IMG/VR virus record: IMGVR_UViG_3300015371_000065
Span: 1-47,888 of that record
Source: a virus
Direction: 5' to 3' (one strand)
Length of the DNA: 47,888 nucleotides
Part shown: positions 37,026 through 47,793 of the stretch, piece after piece
How positions within the stretch are numbered: position 1 is the first letter of the stretch
Layout: the number at the start of each line of letters is the position of its first letter
The notes under the pieces: model-generated
Seen by the model: the letters and a program-made list of their open reading frames with translations, nothing else
What the model was told of the DNA's origin: nothing
Database searches by the model: none
Translations under genes and position numbers: made by a program

Positions 37026-37796
37026 GCGCTCTCCTTCTTCCTCTTTATTTTCCTCATGAACTAGTTCTGTCTTAGTCTCCTCGTCCGAGGTCTTCGACTC
37101 ATCTGAGGTACTCGACTCATCTGAGGCGCTCGACTGCTCAGTCGTATTAGACTGGGTTGCCGTTCCGTCGTTAGTAGTTTTTCCCGCAGTCTCAAGAGCT
37201 TGGGCAACCATGAAGTGAACAACTTCTTTCTGCTGAGCATCCATCGAGTCATAAATTTCCTGAACCGTCGGCTCCTCCGTGGAGTGTTCTACTTCCTCTT
37301 CCTCCTTCGAAGGCTCCTCATCGGAGTGATTGAGCTCCAGGCCAGTGTAGATAATTGCTTCATCTTCCAGCGTGACCATTTCGCCATCGCCGTGAGCCAA
37401 AGTGATGTTGTCGATAAGAGCGCCCGGATTCGCGCCGGACAGAACCAGACTTACCTCACGGATAAAGCCGTGCAGAACCTGTTTCGACTTCTCCGTCAGC
37501 TGATTGGCATAAATGGACAGCGACTTGATGTCCTTATGCGTCACCAGAGTCTTGGCATTCTGTGCCTGATCGGTCTCATTGAAATAACCGTAGGCGTAAA
37601 TGCCATCGTCACGATGCTCGAGAATCGCATGACCTAGTACATTGCTGGGCTCACCATGACCATGCTGCCAGACCAAGGGAACCTGCTCCTTGTCCTGATG
37701 CTTGAAAGCATCCGGCATGATCGTCCGGCCATCTGAGCATTTAAGACCAGCCTTCGTGGCATAGCCGCTAAAATCAGGCCTAGCCTCTGCTCCCAT
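35976..37796 (-). CDS. capsid maturation protease fused to major capsid protein
   Basis: This 606-residue protein begins with an HK97-type prohead protease domain: VPLVWQHGHGEPSNVLGHA (candidate His about residue 45) and DIKSLSIYANQLT (candidate Ser about 93). Residues about 155-255 are an acidic Ser/Glu/Thr-rich linker, a scaffold-like delta region. From residue 258 the major capsid protein follows, with EYGxxx-type helices (AVEAYALRHGIEDIDILFPD), EWVSGVINGT, and ALGYIKGNLKKEEFFGLVKR, ending FETRVSGGLTKIRSALVLQK. No stop codon separates protease and capsid. It overlaps the portal gene by 17 bases. Confidence 0.88.
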   Translation of the reverse strand: MGAEARPDFSGYATKAGLKCSDGRTIMPDAFKHQDKEQVPLVWQHGHGEPSNVLGHAILEHRDDGIYAYGYFNETDQAQNAKTLVTHKDIKSLSIYANQLTEKSKQVLHGFIREVSLVLSGANPGALIDNITLAHGDGEMVTLEDEAIIYTGLELNHSDEEPSKEEEEVEHSTEEPTVQEIYDSMDAQQKEVVHFMVAQALETAGKTTNDGTATQSNTTEQSSASDESSTSDESKTSDEETKTELVHEENKEEEGERMSRNVFEEQNGKKKKPVLSHDAINGIVEEAQRAGSLKHAVEAYALRHGIEDIDILFPDARTLADTPEFDSRRVEWVSGVINGTRHSPFSRIKSIVADITQDEARALGYIKGNLKKEEFFGLVKRVTTPSTVYKKQQLDRDDIVDITDFDVVAWLKAEMRLMLDEELARAILIGDGRDVASEDKIKDPAGASEGAGIRSIMLDHDLYAPKVEVNLADAGSNPGEVVDALITNMGLYKGSGSPTFYTTMPFMTSLLLTKDGMGRRMYRNKSEVAAEMGVQDIVYVEVMEQEADLIGIVVNLKDYTVGADKGGEVNFFDDFDIDYNQYKYLFETRVSGGLTKIRSALVLQKA

Positions 37797-39087
37797 TTTG
37801 AACCTTCTTTCTCAGTCCTGGACCAAGCTCGTCGACAGATGACGGCACGAGATTAAGAACTTGCTTTCCTTCTGTCGTAACTCCAGTTGGAGTTGGACTT
37901 CCCTGCGGCATGTTGCTATTCAGTAATTGATCTGCCTTTGGATCTGAATGGGGAGCCATACCAACTACCTGCCGCATCTCATTCGACGTCATGATCTCAT
38001 TACGAGTAAACTTGTCGGCAATCTCAGCGATGTTCTCAATTGGAACCAAGCGGAATGGGTCTCGGAAGAACAGAACACTTTGCCTTTGAGTCCGAGCAGT
38101 TTTAGTCAAGAAGGTACGACGCATAGCCTCAGCCATGGCCGTGAGAACAGGCTCGATTGTACGATTCCAATAGTTCAACATAGCTTTTTCATCAGCTGTA
38201 CCGTTCATAACCTCTTCGGTTAGACCGAGTTGGCCATACAGCATCTCGGTGAGGAACTCGATTTGAGCCATTAGATTATTCTCAGCTGGTCGATTTAGCT
38301 GAGTAATCTTCTCGGTCCCGTCTGTATAGGCAATGCCATACTTACTGCCCGACAGCTGGAATTCAATGTCTTTTCGACGCTGTTCTGCCTGCTGCCTGCG
38401 AGCTTCAGACTTAATTACGTACGGAAGCTGAATGATAATGTCTAGTTTTCCAGAAGCAGACGCATCATCCACCGCATCCAACAGATTCAGCTTGTGCAGG
38501 AGTCGTGAAAGTGTTGAATTTGGCTCGTTCATGACCGCATAAAGCGGGTTTTCGACGATTGCAACGGCTGATTTCGCTAGCGTAATCTCTTCGCGCTGAG
38601 CTGTTTCTTCGTTGTATAGACTCATTCGCACATGGTGGGGAAACCACTGAGTAATTTCGCCTACGCGAAGAGTTAAGATCTCATATCCGCCGTTTGTTTC
38701 CGGACTAATCGATGTATCAACCGGAACCAACGCACAAACACCTCGATCGAACAGTGTCATAGCGATGTCCTGCCGAAATGCTCGAGCTGCCTGATCGATG
38801 TTGGCTTCAACAGTCAAACAGTTATTAAGACCGCTATCAATGTCTTCTTTATACCTATTTTCCTCATCCAGTCTGACATGACGCATCTCAACTGACGCCA
38901 CATCGATGCTTAGACGAGTAAAAATCGAGGAGATCATCGAGCGCTCGTTAGGAATTAGCAGTCGTCCACGATCTGGTCGTCGCCCGGAATTTCCGGTGCC
39001 ATAATAAGGCCAAGAACTGAGTCGATCTTTGCGATCTTGGCTGGTGAAAGCATTCCAAGCGTGCCTCAGCCTAGATCCAAGCGCCAT
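37780..39087 (-). CDS. portal protein
   Basis: This 435-residue protein has an N-terminal basic segment (GSRLRHAWNAFTSQDRKDRL), then IFTRLSIDVASVEMRHVRLD, IAMTLFDRGVCALVPVD, and the stalk/stem helices FLTEMLYGQLGLTEEVMNG and YWNRTIEPVLTAMAEAMRRT. This fits HK97-type portals, the dodecameric DNA channel at one capsid vertex. It lies between the large terminase and the protease-capsid fusion. Confidence 0.88.
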   Translation of the reverse strand: MALGSRLRHAWNAFTSQDRKDRLSSWPYYGTGNSGRRPDRGRLLIPNERSMISSIFTRLSIDVASVEMRHVRLDEENRYKEDIDSGLNNCLTVEANIDQAARAFRQDIAMTLFDRGVCALVPVDTSISPETNGGYEILTLRVGEITQWFPHHVRMSLYNEETAQREEITLAKSAVAIVENPLYAVMNEPNSTLSRLLHKLNLLDAVDDASASGKLDIIIQLPYVIKSEARRQQAEQRRKDIEFQLSGSKYGIAYTDGTEKITQLNRPAENNLMAQIEFLTEMLYGQLGLTEEVMNGTADEKAMLNYWNRTIEPVLTAMAEAMRRTFLTKTARTQRQSVLFFRDPFRLVPIENIAEIADKFTRNEIMTSNEMRQVVGMAPHSDPKADQLLNSNMPQGSPTPTGVTTEGKQVLNLVPSSVDELGPGLRKKVQNGSRG

Positions 39088-39107
39088 ATCTCACCTCCTC
39101 CTCCAAA

Positions 39108-40853
39108 TCATTCGAATGCTTCCTTATTTGCCTTGTATGCCACCCAGGCATCCAGAAGCGCTGCGACATTGTCGATTTTCTCATCTTGTCGCTTCTTTAG
39201 AAGTTTACGATTTCCATTCGTATCTTCCAACGTAATTGCATTACCCATTGCAAAAGACATCAGAGCTTGATCAAAGACCAGCAAGCGTTCTCCAGCCATG
39301 ATTTTGAGCTCACCGAGTGGAACCGATTCGGTTTTGGCTCCTTGCAGAACCTTTTCAATTCCGAATGGCCCATTCTCGCCTTCCCAACGAGCAACAAACT
39401 CTTTCGCGTTGTAGGGATCGTAGCCAAGCGCTCTAACATCGTATTCAGACGTGAGAATGAAGCGATCAAGATCGTCATAGACCTCCATCATGTCGAGAAT
39501 GTTTCCTGGCATGACATGAAGGCTACCTTCGTTGACAAACTCCTCATACTTCTGCCGCATTGCAGCCGGAAGCTTCATCAGTGTCAGTTCAGTGATGTAA
39601 GAGCGTGTTTTTACGCCGTATTGTTCACGTCCTAACGGAAATAGAAACGTGAAAGCACAGAAGTCATCACCCTGCGATAGATCAGCACCAAGCGCACATG
39701 CCATTTGCCAAAATTCTCGAGAACGATGTGGAAGGGTCTCTTCGTAGGTGAAGAAGTAGGTATAGCCCTCCATTGGAATCCCAAAGCGCTTCGCGAGAAT
39801 GTCATTTCGAGAAGCCGGAGCTTTTTCGGCCCTTTCCACGTCAAGCTGATACGTCTCATAGGAAACCGTTGCTCCTAGATTCGGATTCGCCTTTACCCAC
39901 ATCGCCGGATCAGCAACTTCTTCGACTTCGTCTAGCTTGTAATGCCAGATCGAAACATGCGGCGCCAGGTATTCTCCCTTGAGAATGTCAGCAAGCTCCA
40001 TTTTGATGGTGTCACCGGAACCTGCTCTGACCGTTCCTTCTGAACTGATAGCTACGATCAAGTAATCTTCTAGCTTCGATGCTCCCTGTTCAACAGCACC
40101 AACAACATCCTCTCGAAGATCACCCGACAGCCATTCGTCAATAGTTGAAATCTTTGGACGTAGTCCCTGTAGCTTGTTGATGGCCATTGGACGAATCTCA
40201 AGAATGGAACCGGTAAGAAAGTTCTCGATTCCCTTCTTAGTCGAGGCTAGCTTTACTCGATTGGCTTTGGAGCCCGTAGTATTTTGTAGCGAGCCTTCAG
40301 TTAGAAACTTAAACAGCGGGCCCCGAGCTCGAGTAATCGAGGTCCTAAACGGCGAGAGCACCTCCTCTGCCTGTTTCATCGTCGGCGCGGTATTGATCTG
40401 ATGGGTGGTGGCTGTATCGACGTTTAGGAAAAAGCTATGGACCATAAAGGCGTACATCGACTTGGCTGCCCCACGAGCAACTATTAGATACTGCTTCAGC
40501 GTAAGCCGTTTTTTGATCGTTCGTTTCTCGTAGTGGCCGCCGTGGTTGTCCTGAGTCGGCACATAGACGCTACGCTCGACAAAGTAGTACCAACCGAAGA
40601 TCTGTTCTGCCCAGAGCTTAAAGGAGAAGAGAAGATGTAGATCAGAGCCATCTGTCAGCGTCAACTCAGCTTCGCAATAACGAATGAATCCTTCTACAGC
40701 TTCATCATCGTAATAAATATTGGGATTAGCAATGAGCGAATCAATCCGATTCATCTCCAAAGAGATCTCACGGTTTACGGGAATGTCGCCTCTGATTACG
40801 GCTTCCCGAAATTGACCATAATAAATCGGTACTGCTGTGTTGGATAGGCTCAT
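39108..40853 (-). CDS. terL: terminase large subunit
   Basis: This 581-residue protein has the ATPase domain with a Walker-A-like VARGAAKSM (about residue 125), a downstream STIDEWLS (Walker B region) and ISSEGT (coupling). The C-terminal RNase-H-like nuclease has GADLSQGDDFCAFTF (metal Asp), YDPYNAKEF and KIDNVAALLDAWVA (last Asp). The order is that of large terminases that cut and pump DNA through the portal. Confidence 0.92.
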   Translation of the reverse strand: MSLSNTAVPIYYGQFREAVIRGDIPVNREISLEMNRIDSLIANPNIYYDDEAVEGFIRYCEAELTLTDGSDLHLLFSFKLWAEQIFGWYYFVERSVYVPTQDNHGGHYEKRTIKKRLTLKQYLIVARGAAKSMYAFMVHSFFLNVDTATTHQINTAPTMKQAEEVLSPFRTSITRARGPLFKFLTEGSLQNTTGSKANRVKLASTKKGIENFLTGSILEIRPMAINKLQGLRPKISTIDEWLSGDLREDVVGAVEQGASKLEDYLIVAISSEGTVRAGSGDTIKMELADILKGEYLAPHVSIWHYKLDEVEEVADPAMWVKANPNLGATVSYETYQLDVERAEKAPASRNDILAKRFGIPMEGYTYFFTYEETLPHRSREFWQMACALGADLSQGDDFCAFTFLFPLGREQYGVKTRSYITELTLMKLPAAMRQKYEEFVNEGSLHVMPGNILDMMEVYDDLDRFILTSEYDVRALGYDPYNAKEFVARWEGENGPFGIEKVLQGAKTESVPLGELKIMAGERLLVFDQALMSFAMGNAITLEDTNGNRKLLKKRQDEKIDNVAALLDAWVAYKANKEAFE

Positions 40854-40868
40854 GCTAACCCCTCTCCC

Positions 40869-41300
40869 CTAAGCAGCGGCAAGCAGAGCAGTCTTAGCCA
40901 GATGTTTCTTAACCTGTTGTGTTGCAACGTCGTTTGCAGCTGACTGAACAGCAGTCTTACCGCTTTGTCCCAACACGTTCAGGACAAACTTCTTTGGAGG
41001 ACTTGCATCGTTGTAGCGAAGTCGTTTGGCCTGCTGTTCCAGATTCAAACGCCTCGTATACTCCTGCAAGTCCTTGTCCGAAAGAGCTTTCATTCCGCTT
41101 TTCGAACCGATCTGTCCGATTGTTCGTACGCGAACTGCATCAGGATGGGCGGGGTGCCCTGCTCCACCAGTTGTTTTGATCGATTTTCGTCTGTCACTGA
41201 CGATAACCTCTTGTGCCCCAACTGTTGCCTTTCGACGGACACCCCATTTCATCCCTTTTACACCATGATGCTCGAGAATGTCGTCTACAACGGAGGACAT
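40869..41300 (-). CDS. head-module protein with KGMKWGVRR motif
   Basis: This 143-residue protein starts MSSVVDDILEHHGVKGMKWG and is followed by VRRK. The H(H/Y)GVKGMKWGVRR motif is widespread at the N-terminus of phage head-module proteins in Gram-positive hosts. The rest is basic, with a helix (LSDKDLQEYTRRLNLEQQAK) and an alanine-rich C-terminus. It is probably a virion-associated or packaging-related protein; exact role unknown. A related N-terminal motif occurs in the RNAP-like protein. Confidence 0.75.
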   Translation of the reverse strand: MSSVVDDILEHHGVKGMKWGVRRKATVGAQEVIVSDRRKSIKTTGGAGHPAHPDAVRVRTIGQIGSKSGMKALSDKDLQEYTRRLNLEQQAKRLRYNDASPPKKFVLNVLGQSGKTAVQSAANDVATQQVKKHLAKTALLAAA

Positions 41301-41308
41301 AGCGCCTC

Positions 41309-41545
41309 CTATTCCGACGGCTCTTCGGTCTTCTCTTCCTTCTTCGCTCGAGTCTTTGCCTTCGCCTTTGGCTTAGGCTGTTCGGGCGACGTTAGCCTAG
41401 CAGCTAGCGCATCCATCTTCTCGTCGTCAGTTTGCGATGAAGGCTGACTGAGCCGCTCCTGTCGAGCCTGACGCTGTTCGTTTCGCGCGTCTTCTTTGCT
41501 CTTATGTTCCGCCTCCAACTCATCCAATGATCTTCCGTTTGCCAC
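41309..41545 (-). CDS. small charged hypothetical protein
   Basis: This 78-residue protein is highly charged and low in complexity (SLDELEAEHKSKEDARNEQR then a lysine/glutamate-rich tail). It is likely disordered. It overlaps the head-tail adaptor gene by 26 bases and lies among head genes. No family recognised; a scaffolding or accessory role cannot be judged. Confidence 0.6.
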   Translation of the reverse strand: MANGRSLDELEAEHKSKEDARNEQRQARQERLSQPSSQTDDEKMDALAARLTSPEQPKPKAKAKTRAKKEEKTEEPSE

Positions 41546-41954
41546 CGCTCACCTCCACAACTTCTCCGGAGTAGATATCTTCAAGGTAATAAACATCTGG
41601 ATCCGGATCAACGTATCCAGTCTCCTCACGATGCACATTTAGACGCCATTCCAGCTCTTCGATCTGTTTATCAAAGGCAGCAATTAGATATGACGTTGTG
41701 GGAGGGTCAAAGAGCTGTCGAACCCTGAGAAAAACGTACGATTTGACCGAATGATACTGCTTATCGTCCTCGATAAAATCGTGCCAGAGCTCAGAAGCAT
41801 CGTCGATCGTGAAACCTTCTGCAGGTCCGACGCCCAATTGGGTGAGCGTAGAAAGAGCCGTATTAATATGAATGATGATATCAAGATCGAATGCTGTATA
41901 TTCCTCTGCAACACCCAGAATTTTCTTTGTACTTAGGAGAATACTTTCTTCCAT
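41520..41954 (-). CDS. head-tail connector (gp6-like adaptor)
   Basis: This 144-residue protein starts MEESILLSTKKILGVAEEYT and has DLDIIIHINTALSTLTQLGV, then VKSYVFLRVRQLFDPPTTSY and ELEWRLNVHREE. This is the pattern of gp6-type adaptors that bind beneath the portal. Placing the adaptor upstream of the large terminase is unusual compared with the common terminase-portal-capsid-adaptor order. Confidence 0.78.
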   Translation of the reverse strand: MEESILLSTKKILGVAEEYTAFDLDIIIHINTALSTLTQLGVGPAEGFTIDDASELWHDFIEDDKQYHSVKSYVFLRVRQLFDPPTTSYLIAAFDKQIEELEWRLNVHREETGYVDPDPDVYYLEDIYSGEVVEVSGGKRKIIG

Positions 41955-41975
41955 CTACCTCACCTACTTGAATGA

Positions 41976-42101
41976 TTACTGCTTGGGAATCTCACCGCCG
42001 TCGTACTTCTGACCTTCTTTGTTGTCTTCCTGCTTCGGTTTCTTCTCTTCTTTAGTCTGCTCAGTCGCTTCATCTGGCGTCGGCAGCTTCGGATCTGCCA
42101 T
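41976..42101 (-). CDS. 41-residue charged peptide
   Basis: The frame reads MADPKLPTPDEATEQTKEEK and then KPKQEDNKEGQKYDGGEIPK. AGAGGAGG precedes the ATG. The sequence is Lys/Glu-rich and probably disordered. It is supported by position, an ideal ribosome site and codon phase, not by homology. Confidence 0.55.
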   Translation of the reverse strand: MADPKLPTPDEATEQTKEEKKPKQEDNKEGQKYDGGEIPKQ

Positions 42102-42124
42102 TTGTTTCCTCCTCTATTGGTTCA

Positions 42125-42910
42125 TCAGATATTGTAATGTCGAAATTGATTAATGTCGCTCCGATAGTTATAGGCGTAATAGCTCATTGGATAGTGTCCG
42201 TGTGAGAGAACCATCGGAACACCATTTCTAACTCCGACATAGACAGCAACGTGAGTTGGCGCTCCTCTACCGAATCCAGGTCCTCCTCGAGAGCTTCCAT
42301 AGAAGATCAGATCAAGTGGTTTCAAATCACGAACACTACCCATCCGAATACCGTGATCGATCAACGTTCCCGTGTATCCTTGATGATCGTAGCCACGACC
42401 ATTAGGATCAGGAGCACCGGCTGCATAATGACAAGCTGTGGCAAAGGCGGAACAATCCCAGCGACTCGGGATCCAGGCAGGCTTACCGAGTGAGAAAGGA
42501 CGATACTGCGAATATGCAATATGATTACGATGTGCATACCAGAACATCCCCGCACTTACACCCTTCTCTCGCTTAGCCTCTGCTGGAGCTTGTTGGTGTT
42601 GCTTCCAGTATTCCTGACAGAGCGCAATCGAGTGAGGATCAAACGCCCATTCGTCCGGCTTCTTCTTCGCGCGCGTGCGCTCGAGCGCGTTATGAGCACT
42701 CAGTCCCAATCGCGGAACCGTACTCAATTTCTTACTTCGCTTCCAAGCTACCACTGCGCGCATGAACGGCTTACCGCAGAGCTCGGTGAAGTCGTGCCAA
42801 GGATAGAGATTCGGAGCTGCTCGAGAAATCGCTCGCTTGTGAGCAACCACATCCTGACCCCGACAACCTACTGTTAGATCACGTGTAAACTTTACTTCAG
42901 GAGGCGCCAT
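42125..42910 (-). CDS. endolysin with peptidoglycan-binding and NlpC/P60-like domains
   Basis: This 261-residue protein has an N-terminal peptidoglycan-binding-like region (CRGQDVVAHKRAISRAA...AVVAWKRSKKL) and a cysteine peptidase domain. The Cys is in SRWDCSAFATACHYAAG (about residue 175), the His in APTHVAVYVGVRNG (about 230), and a later His or polar residue in LSHGHYP. It should cleave peptide bonds in cell-wall peptidoglycan at lysis. AAAGGAGG overlaps the first ATG at 42916; the second ATG at 42910 has better spacing and is chosen. Confidence 0.85.
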   Translation of the reverse strand: MAPPEVKFTRDLTVGCRGQDVVAHKRAISRAAPNLYPWHDFTELCGKPFMRAVVAWKRSKKLSTVPRLGLSAHNALERTRAKKKPDEWAFDPHSIALCQEYWKQHQQAPAEAKREKGVSAGMFWYAHRNHIAYSQYRPFSLGKPAWIPSRWDCSAFATACHYAAGAPDPNGRGYDHQGYTGTLIDHGIRMGSVRDLKPLDLIFYGSSRGGPGFGRGAPTHVAVYVGVRNGVPMVLSHGHYPMSYYAYNYRSDINQFRHYNI

Positions 42911-43073
42911 CTTCATCCTCCTTTGGCTCAGGCTCCGGCTCACGGACAGGCTCTTCGCCAGCCTCAATAATCAAGTTTTTGTCGATTACTACCGTGAGAC
43001 GAGCTTCAGATTCGTCGGCATCTACGCCTGAGACCTCGTCTGGCTCTACCTCTTCTTCGTCCGTGAACGGCAT
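42897..43073 (-). CDS. small acidic protein
   Basis: This 58-residue protein, MPFTDEEEVEPDEVSGVDAD then ESEARLTVVIDKNLII, ends in a Glu/Pro-rich tail. It overlaps the endolysin start by 14 bases and has GGGGAGG upstream. Unknown function. Confidence 0.55.
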   Translation of the reverse strand: MPFTDEEEVEPDEVSGVDADESEARLTVVIDKNLIIEAGEEPVREPEPEPKEDEDGAS

Positions 43074-43075
43074 TC

Positions 43076-43210
43076 TTATTCCTCCCCGTCGTTATCTCCC
43101 TCATCCGGAGCAGGCTCCGTCGGGCCGGGCTCGAGCGGTGGCTCTGGCACAGCAGGCTGATCAGGTTCGGTTGCTGGATCCTGAACAGGTGCTTCCGGTG
43201 TTTCAGTCAT
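43076..43210 (-). CDS. small proline/glutamate-rich protein
   Basis: The 44-residue frame is MTETPEAPVQDPATEPDQPA followed by VPEPPLEPGPTEPAPDEG. AAGGAGG is placed before the ATG. It is low-complexity and likely disordered; possibly a spacer or lysis-linked peptide. It is supported by ribosome site and close packing only. Confidence 0.5.
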   Translation of the reverse strand: MTETPEAPVQDPATEPDQPAVPEPPLEPGPTEPAPDEGDNDGEE

Positions 43211-43225
43211 TTCTCCTCCTTCTCG

Positions 43226-43627
43226 TTACGGGCCAAGACAAGTCCAAAGGTGAACCTGCCCACCCGGAGAGTTGATTACCAGAACTCCAGGTTCGTATCC
43301 AGCAGGAGCGCCCGCGCAGGGACCACCACTACCGCCCGGACCAGGAGGACCCGTCGGACCCACCGCTCCTCGATCCCCTTTAGGTCCTTGCACACCCACA
43401 GGGCCTGCAGGACCCACTGGACCGATAGCTCCAGCAGGACCCCGCTCGCCTTTTTCACCTTTCTCACCGATTGGTCCAGCTGGTCCAGTCGGGCCTGTAG
43501 GACCAACGTTAATCGTCACTGTTCTTGTTGGCGTTGCTGGTCCTTGACCTAGACTGACGGCGGTGAGAAAACCGCTTCCTCCTGCCATGACTAGACCCGT
43601 GAGCAGCAGCAGTGTCGCCTTGGTCAT
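43226..43627 (-). CDS. small secreted collagen-like protein
   Basis: This 133-residue protein has an N-terminal signal or anchor ([20 protein letters not shown]), about 20 Gly-X-Y triplets (from about residue 42: [20 protein letters not shown]) and a small C-terminal domain with two cysteines ([13 protein letters not shown] and LWTCLGP). It is a shorter analogue of the secreted collagen-like protein at 18885-19856. AAAGGG precedes the ATG. It lies within the lysis cluster. Confidence 0.72.
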   Translation of the reverse strand: MTKATLLLLTGLVMAGGSGFLTAVSLGQGPATPTRTVTINVGPTGPTGPAGPIGEKGEKGERGPAGAIGPVGPAGPVGVQGPKGDRGAVGPTGPPGPGGSGGPCAGAPAGYEPGVLVINSPGGQVHLWTCLGP

Positions 43628-43775
43628 CTCTACCCTTTCTAAGAGCTGTCACTAGGGAAGCAGCTCCGCTAAGTGCACTTCCAACGCCAAGTAAGAGCGC
43701 CCCCCATCCAGCCCAAGGAATTCCAGCCTCCTCAGCTAGTATTAGGTGGCTCGTAAGTAGTTGCATTTGATCCAT
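43509..43775 (-). CDS. small membrane protein, possible holin component
   Basis: This 88-residue protein has [20 protein letters not shown], then a membrane helix ([21 protein letters not shown]) and a basic C-terminal half. Its 3' part overlaps the collagen-like gene by 119 bases in another frame, and the ribosome site is weak. The first half resembles short phage membrane proteins; the tail may be a chance extension. Position between the two-span membrane protein and the endolysin fits a holin component. Confidence 0.5.
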   Translation of the reverse strand: MDQMQLLTSHLILAEEAGIPWAGWGALLLGVGSALSGAASLVTALRKGRDDQGDTAAAHGSSHGRRKRFSHRRQSRSRTSNANKNSDD

Positions 43776-43962
43776 CTCGTCGGACCATGTCAGTTACCCA
43801 GGTCACAACCGCCGGTATGAAGGACAGCGCGATGGCAATGTAGGCGATCGTGTCTGTGTCTTCCACGCCCAGAGCTCGACCGATTAAAATTGCGCCTACC
43901 GTGGCCAGCGGCATTGCTGATTCAGCTGGGCGCTCTTTGAAAAGTTCAACTGGACGTTTCAT
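43732..43962 (-). CDS. two-span membrane protein, holin-like (DUF7439-like)
   Basis: This 76-residue protein starts MKRPVELFKERPAESAMPLA, then VGAILIGRALGVEDTDTIAY and IAIALSFIPAVVTWVTDMV. The pattern of two membrane helices around (A/V)LGVxDxDT is one I associate with DUF7439-type holin-like proteins in actinophages. Two ATGs are possible (43968, 43962); GGGG spacing favours 43962. It is the best holin candidate in the window. Confidence 0.65.
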   Translation of the reverse strand: MKRPVELFKERPAESAMPLATVGAILIGRALGVEDTDTIAYIAIALSFIPAVVTWVTDMVRRDGSNATTYEPPNTS

Positions 43963-44206
43963 TACCATTCCCCTGAGCTGCTAGCTCTGCCTCAACCCGT
44001 TCGTTTTCCTCCGCCATTGCCTCGTCTGCGGTAGGCTGGCGCGTCAGCTCACCATCAGACCCTTCCAACGTCTCCTGGGCATCAAGCTGTTCACTCAGAT
44101 GAGAAACCACTACGCAACCCTCGTGCAACCGCCAGGACGCAATCTTCGCTTCGGCATCGGCTCGATCTTCGGCGGTAAACTGCACGCTTGTGTTTACTGT
44201 GATCAT
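43946..44206 (-). CDS. small hypothetical protein
   Basis: This 86-residue protein starts MITVNTSVQFTAEDRADAEA followed by KIASWRLHEGCVVVSHLSEQ, giving a beta-alpha fold-like N-terminus and then an acidic disordered tail. AAGGAGAATAA precedes the ATG. It ends inside the start of the holin-like gene. No family recognised. Confidence 0.6.
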   Translation of the reverse strand: MITVNTSVQFTAEDRADAEAKIASWRLHEGCVVVSHLSEQLDAQETLEGSDGELTRQPTADEAMAEENERVEAELAAQGNGNETSS

Positions 44207-44215
44207 TTATTCTCC

Positions 44216-46660
<2,445 letters not shown>

Positions 46661-46674
<14 letters not shown>

Positions 46675-47029
46675 CAGCGTAACACTCCACTTTACCCTGG
46701 CACAGGGTGCGCGCTTCTTCACCGGTCTTGGTCCACTGCACGTCCCAGACCCCGGTAAACTTGCCTGAGCTGTCGGTAATCAAATCTTGCGTTTGTTCTC
46801 CGGTCAAAGAAAGCGCGATAATGCCTCCCGAAGCGTCGTCCATATCCGCGGTAAAGTCTGCAAGGGACGATTCTCCCGTTCCGCGAGCTTGTTTTATCTG
46901 TGCTTTTACTTCGCCGGACACATCAACGGGCTGATTGTCATCATCTGTGCAAATTAATCGAAAGGAGATACCATCTCCAGCATATAGCGACAAATCCAAC
47001 GTGGGTGGCTGAAGGTTGATCTTCGCCAT
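46661..47029 (-). CDS. baseplate/fibre-attachment protein (BppU-like N-domain)
   Basis: This 122-residue protein has [36 protein letters not shown], and [20 protein letters not shown]. This matches the immunoglobulin-like BppU/fibre-base domain seen ahead of phage fibre genes. It probably anchors the following fibre to the tail. AAAGGAGG lies before the ATG at 47029; the upstream ATG at 47059 lies before that site and is less likely. Confidence 0.7.
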
Positions 47030-47039
47030 TCTCCTCCTT

Positions 47040-47450
47040 TCACCAAAGCGTAGTGTCACCCCGTTGTCTCACGATCGGACCTTTAGGAAGAAGACTTGCG
47101 TCCCCAAAGTGGATCGCATTATGCGTTTGTAGCGAAGTTGTGATCAAATATAGCGGCTCAATCAGCGCATCCTCGCCTTCTTCGATGTCAAAGACCGAAA
47201 GTGGATTCATATGGTGTACAATCAGGTCAGAGGCAATCTCATAGCCTGGAATCCCCAAATCACAGCCTTGATCACGAAGAATGACATAATTTCGAGCTCG
47301 ACGCCATTCGCGTGAGTGATAAAACGACTGATTGACCCAACGATCAAAACCAAACGTCTTCTCGCCAACTTGTCCCTTCAAACTCAGGTATTCAAAACGC
47401 TCTTCGAAGGTTCGGAGCAGGTACAGCTCAGCGTAAGTCCGGATCTTCAT
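47040..47450 (-). CDS. HNH endonuclease
   Basis: This 136-residue protein has HSREWRRARNYVILRDQGCD, LIVHHMNPLSVFDIEE and LITTSLQTHNAIHFGD, which give the HNH catalytic set (HH...N...H). Small HNH proteins of this kind lie next to the terminase genes in many cos/pac phages and are needed for DNA packaging. It overlaps the small terminase by 23 bases. Confidence 0.85.
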   Translation of the reverse strand: MKIRTYAELYLLRTFEERFEYLSLKGQVGEKTFGFDRWVNQSFYHSREWRRARNYVILRDQGCDLGIPGYEIASDLIVHHMNPLSVFDIEEGEDALIEPLYLITTSLQTHNAIHFGDASLLPKGPIVRQRGDTTLW

Positions 47451-47793
47451 CGTCTGGAAGAGGTAGATTGCCTGCGTAAGAACGCATTGCAGTCAAAGCT
47501 TCCATGTATAGCTCTTCAACCCGCTTTTGAGACTCCAAAGCTTCGATCTTTACCCGTGTAAGTTCGTTCTCATGCTCGAGACGCTGCTGTTCTAGTTGTT
47601 CGCGAGTCGATCCGAGCTTAAGAAAGTGTGTAATGACCTGAGATGATGCGGTTCCATTCCGAATCTGTTGCTCCGCCAGGTCAATTGCCTGTGAAACCAG
47701 CTGATTCTCACGTCCATCGGGAGTGGTCGCAGGTCTTCTTGCTGGTTTATGACCATTACTCGATGGTTCTGCTACTCTTCTTCTAGCTGGCAC
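47428..47793 (-). CDS. terminase small subunit-like protein
   Basis: This 121-residue protein has a disordered basic start, then GRENQLVSQAIDLAEQQIRN, GTASSQVITHFLKLGSTREQ and LEQQRLEHENELTRVKIEAL (coiled coil), ending KRVEELYMEALTAMRSYAG. I know this as the small terminase or DNA-recognition protein at the head of such genomes. AGGGAGGAGG precedes the start. Confidence 0.78.
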   Translation of the reverse strand: MPARRRVAEPSSNGHKPARRPATTPDGRENQLVSQAIDLAEQQIRNGTASSQVITHFLKLGSTREQLEQQRLEHENELTRVKIEALESQKRVEELYMEALTAMRSYAGNLPLPDDEDPDLR

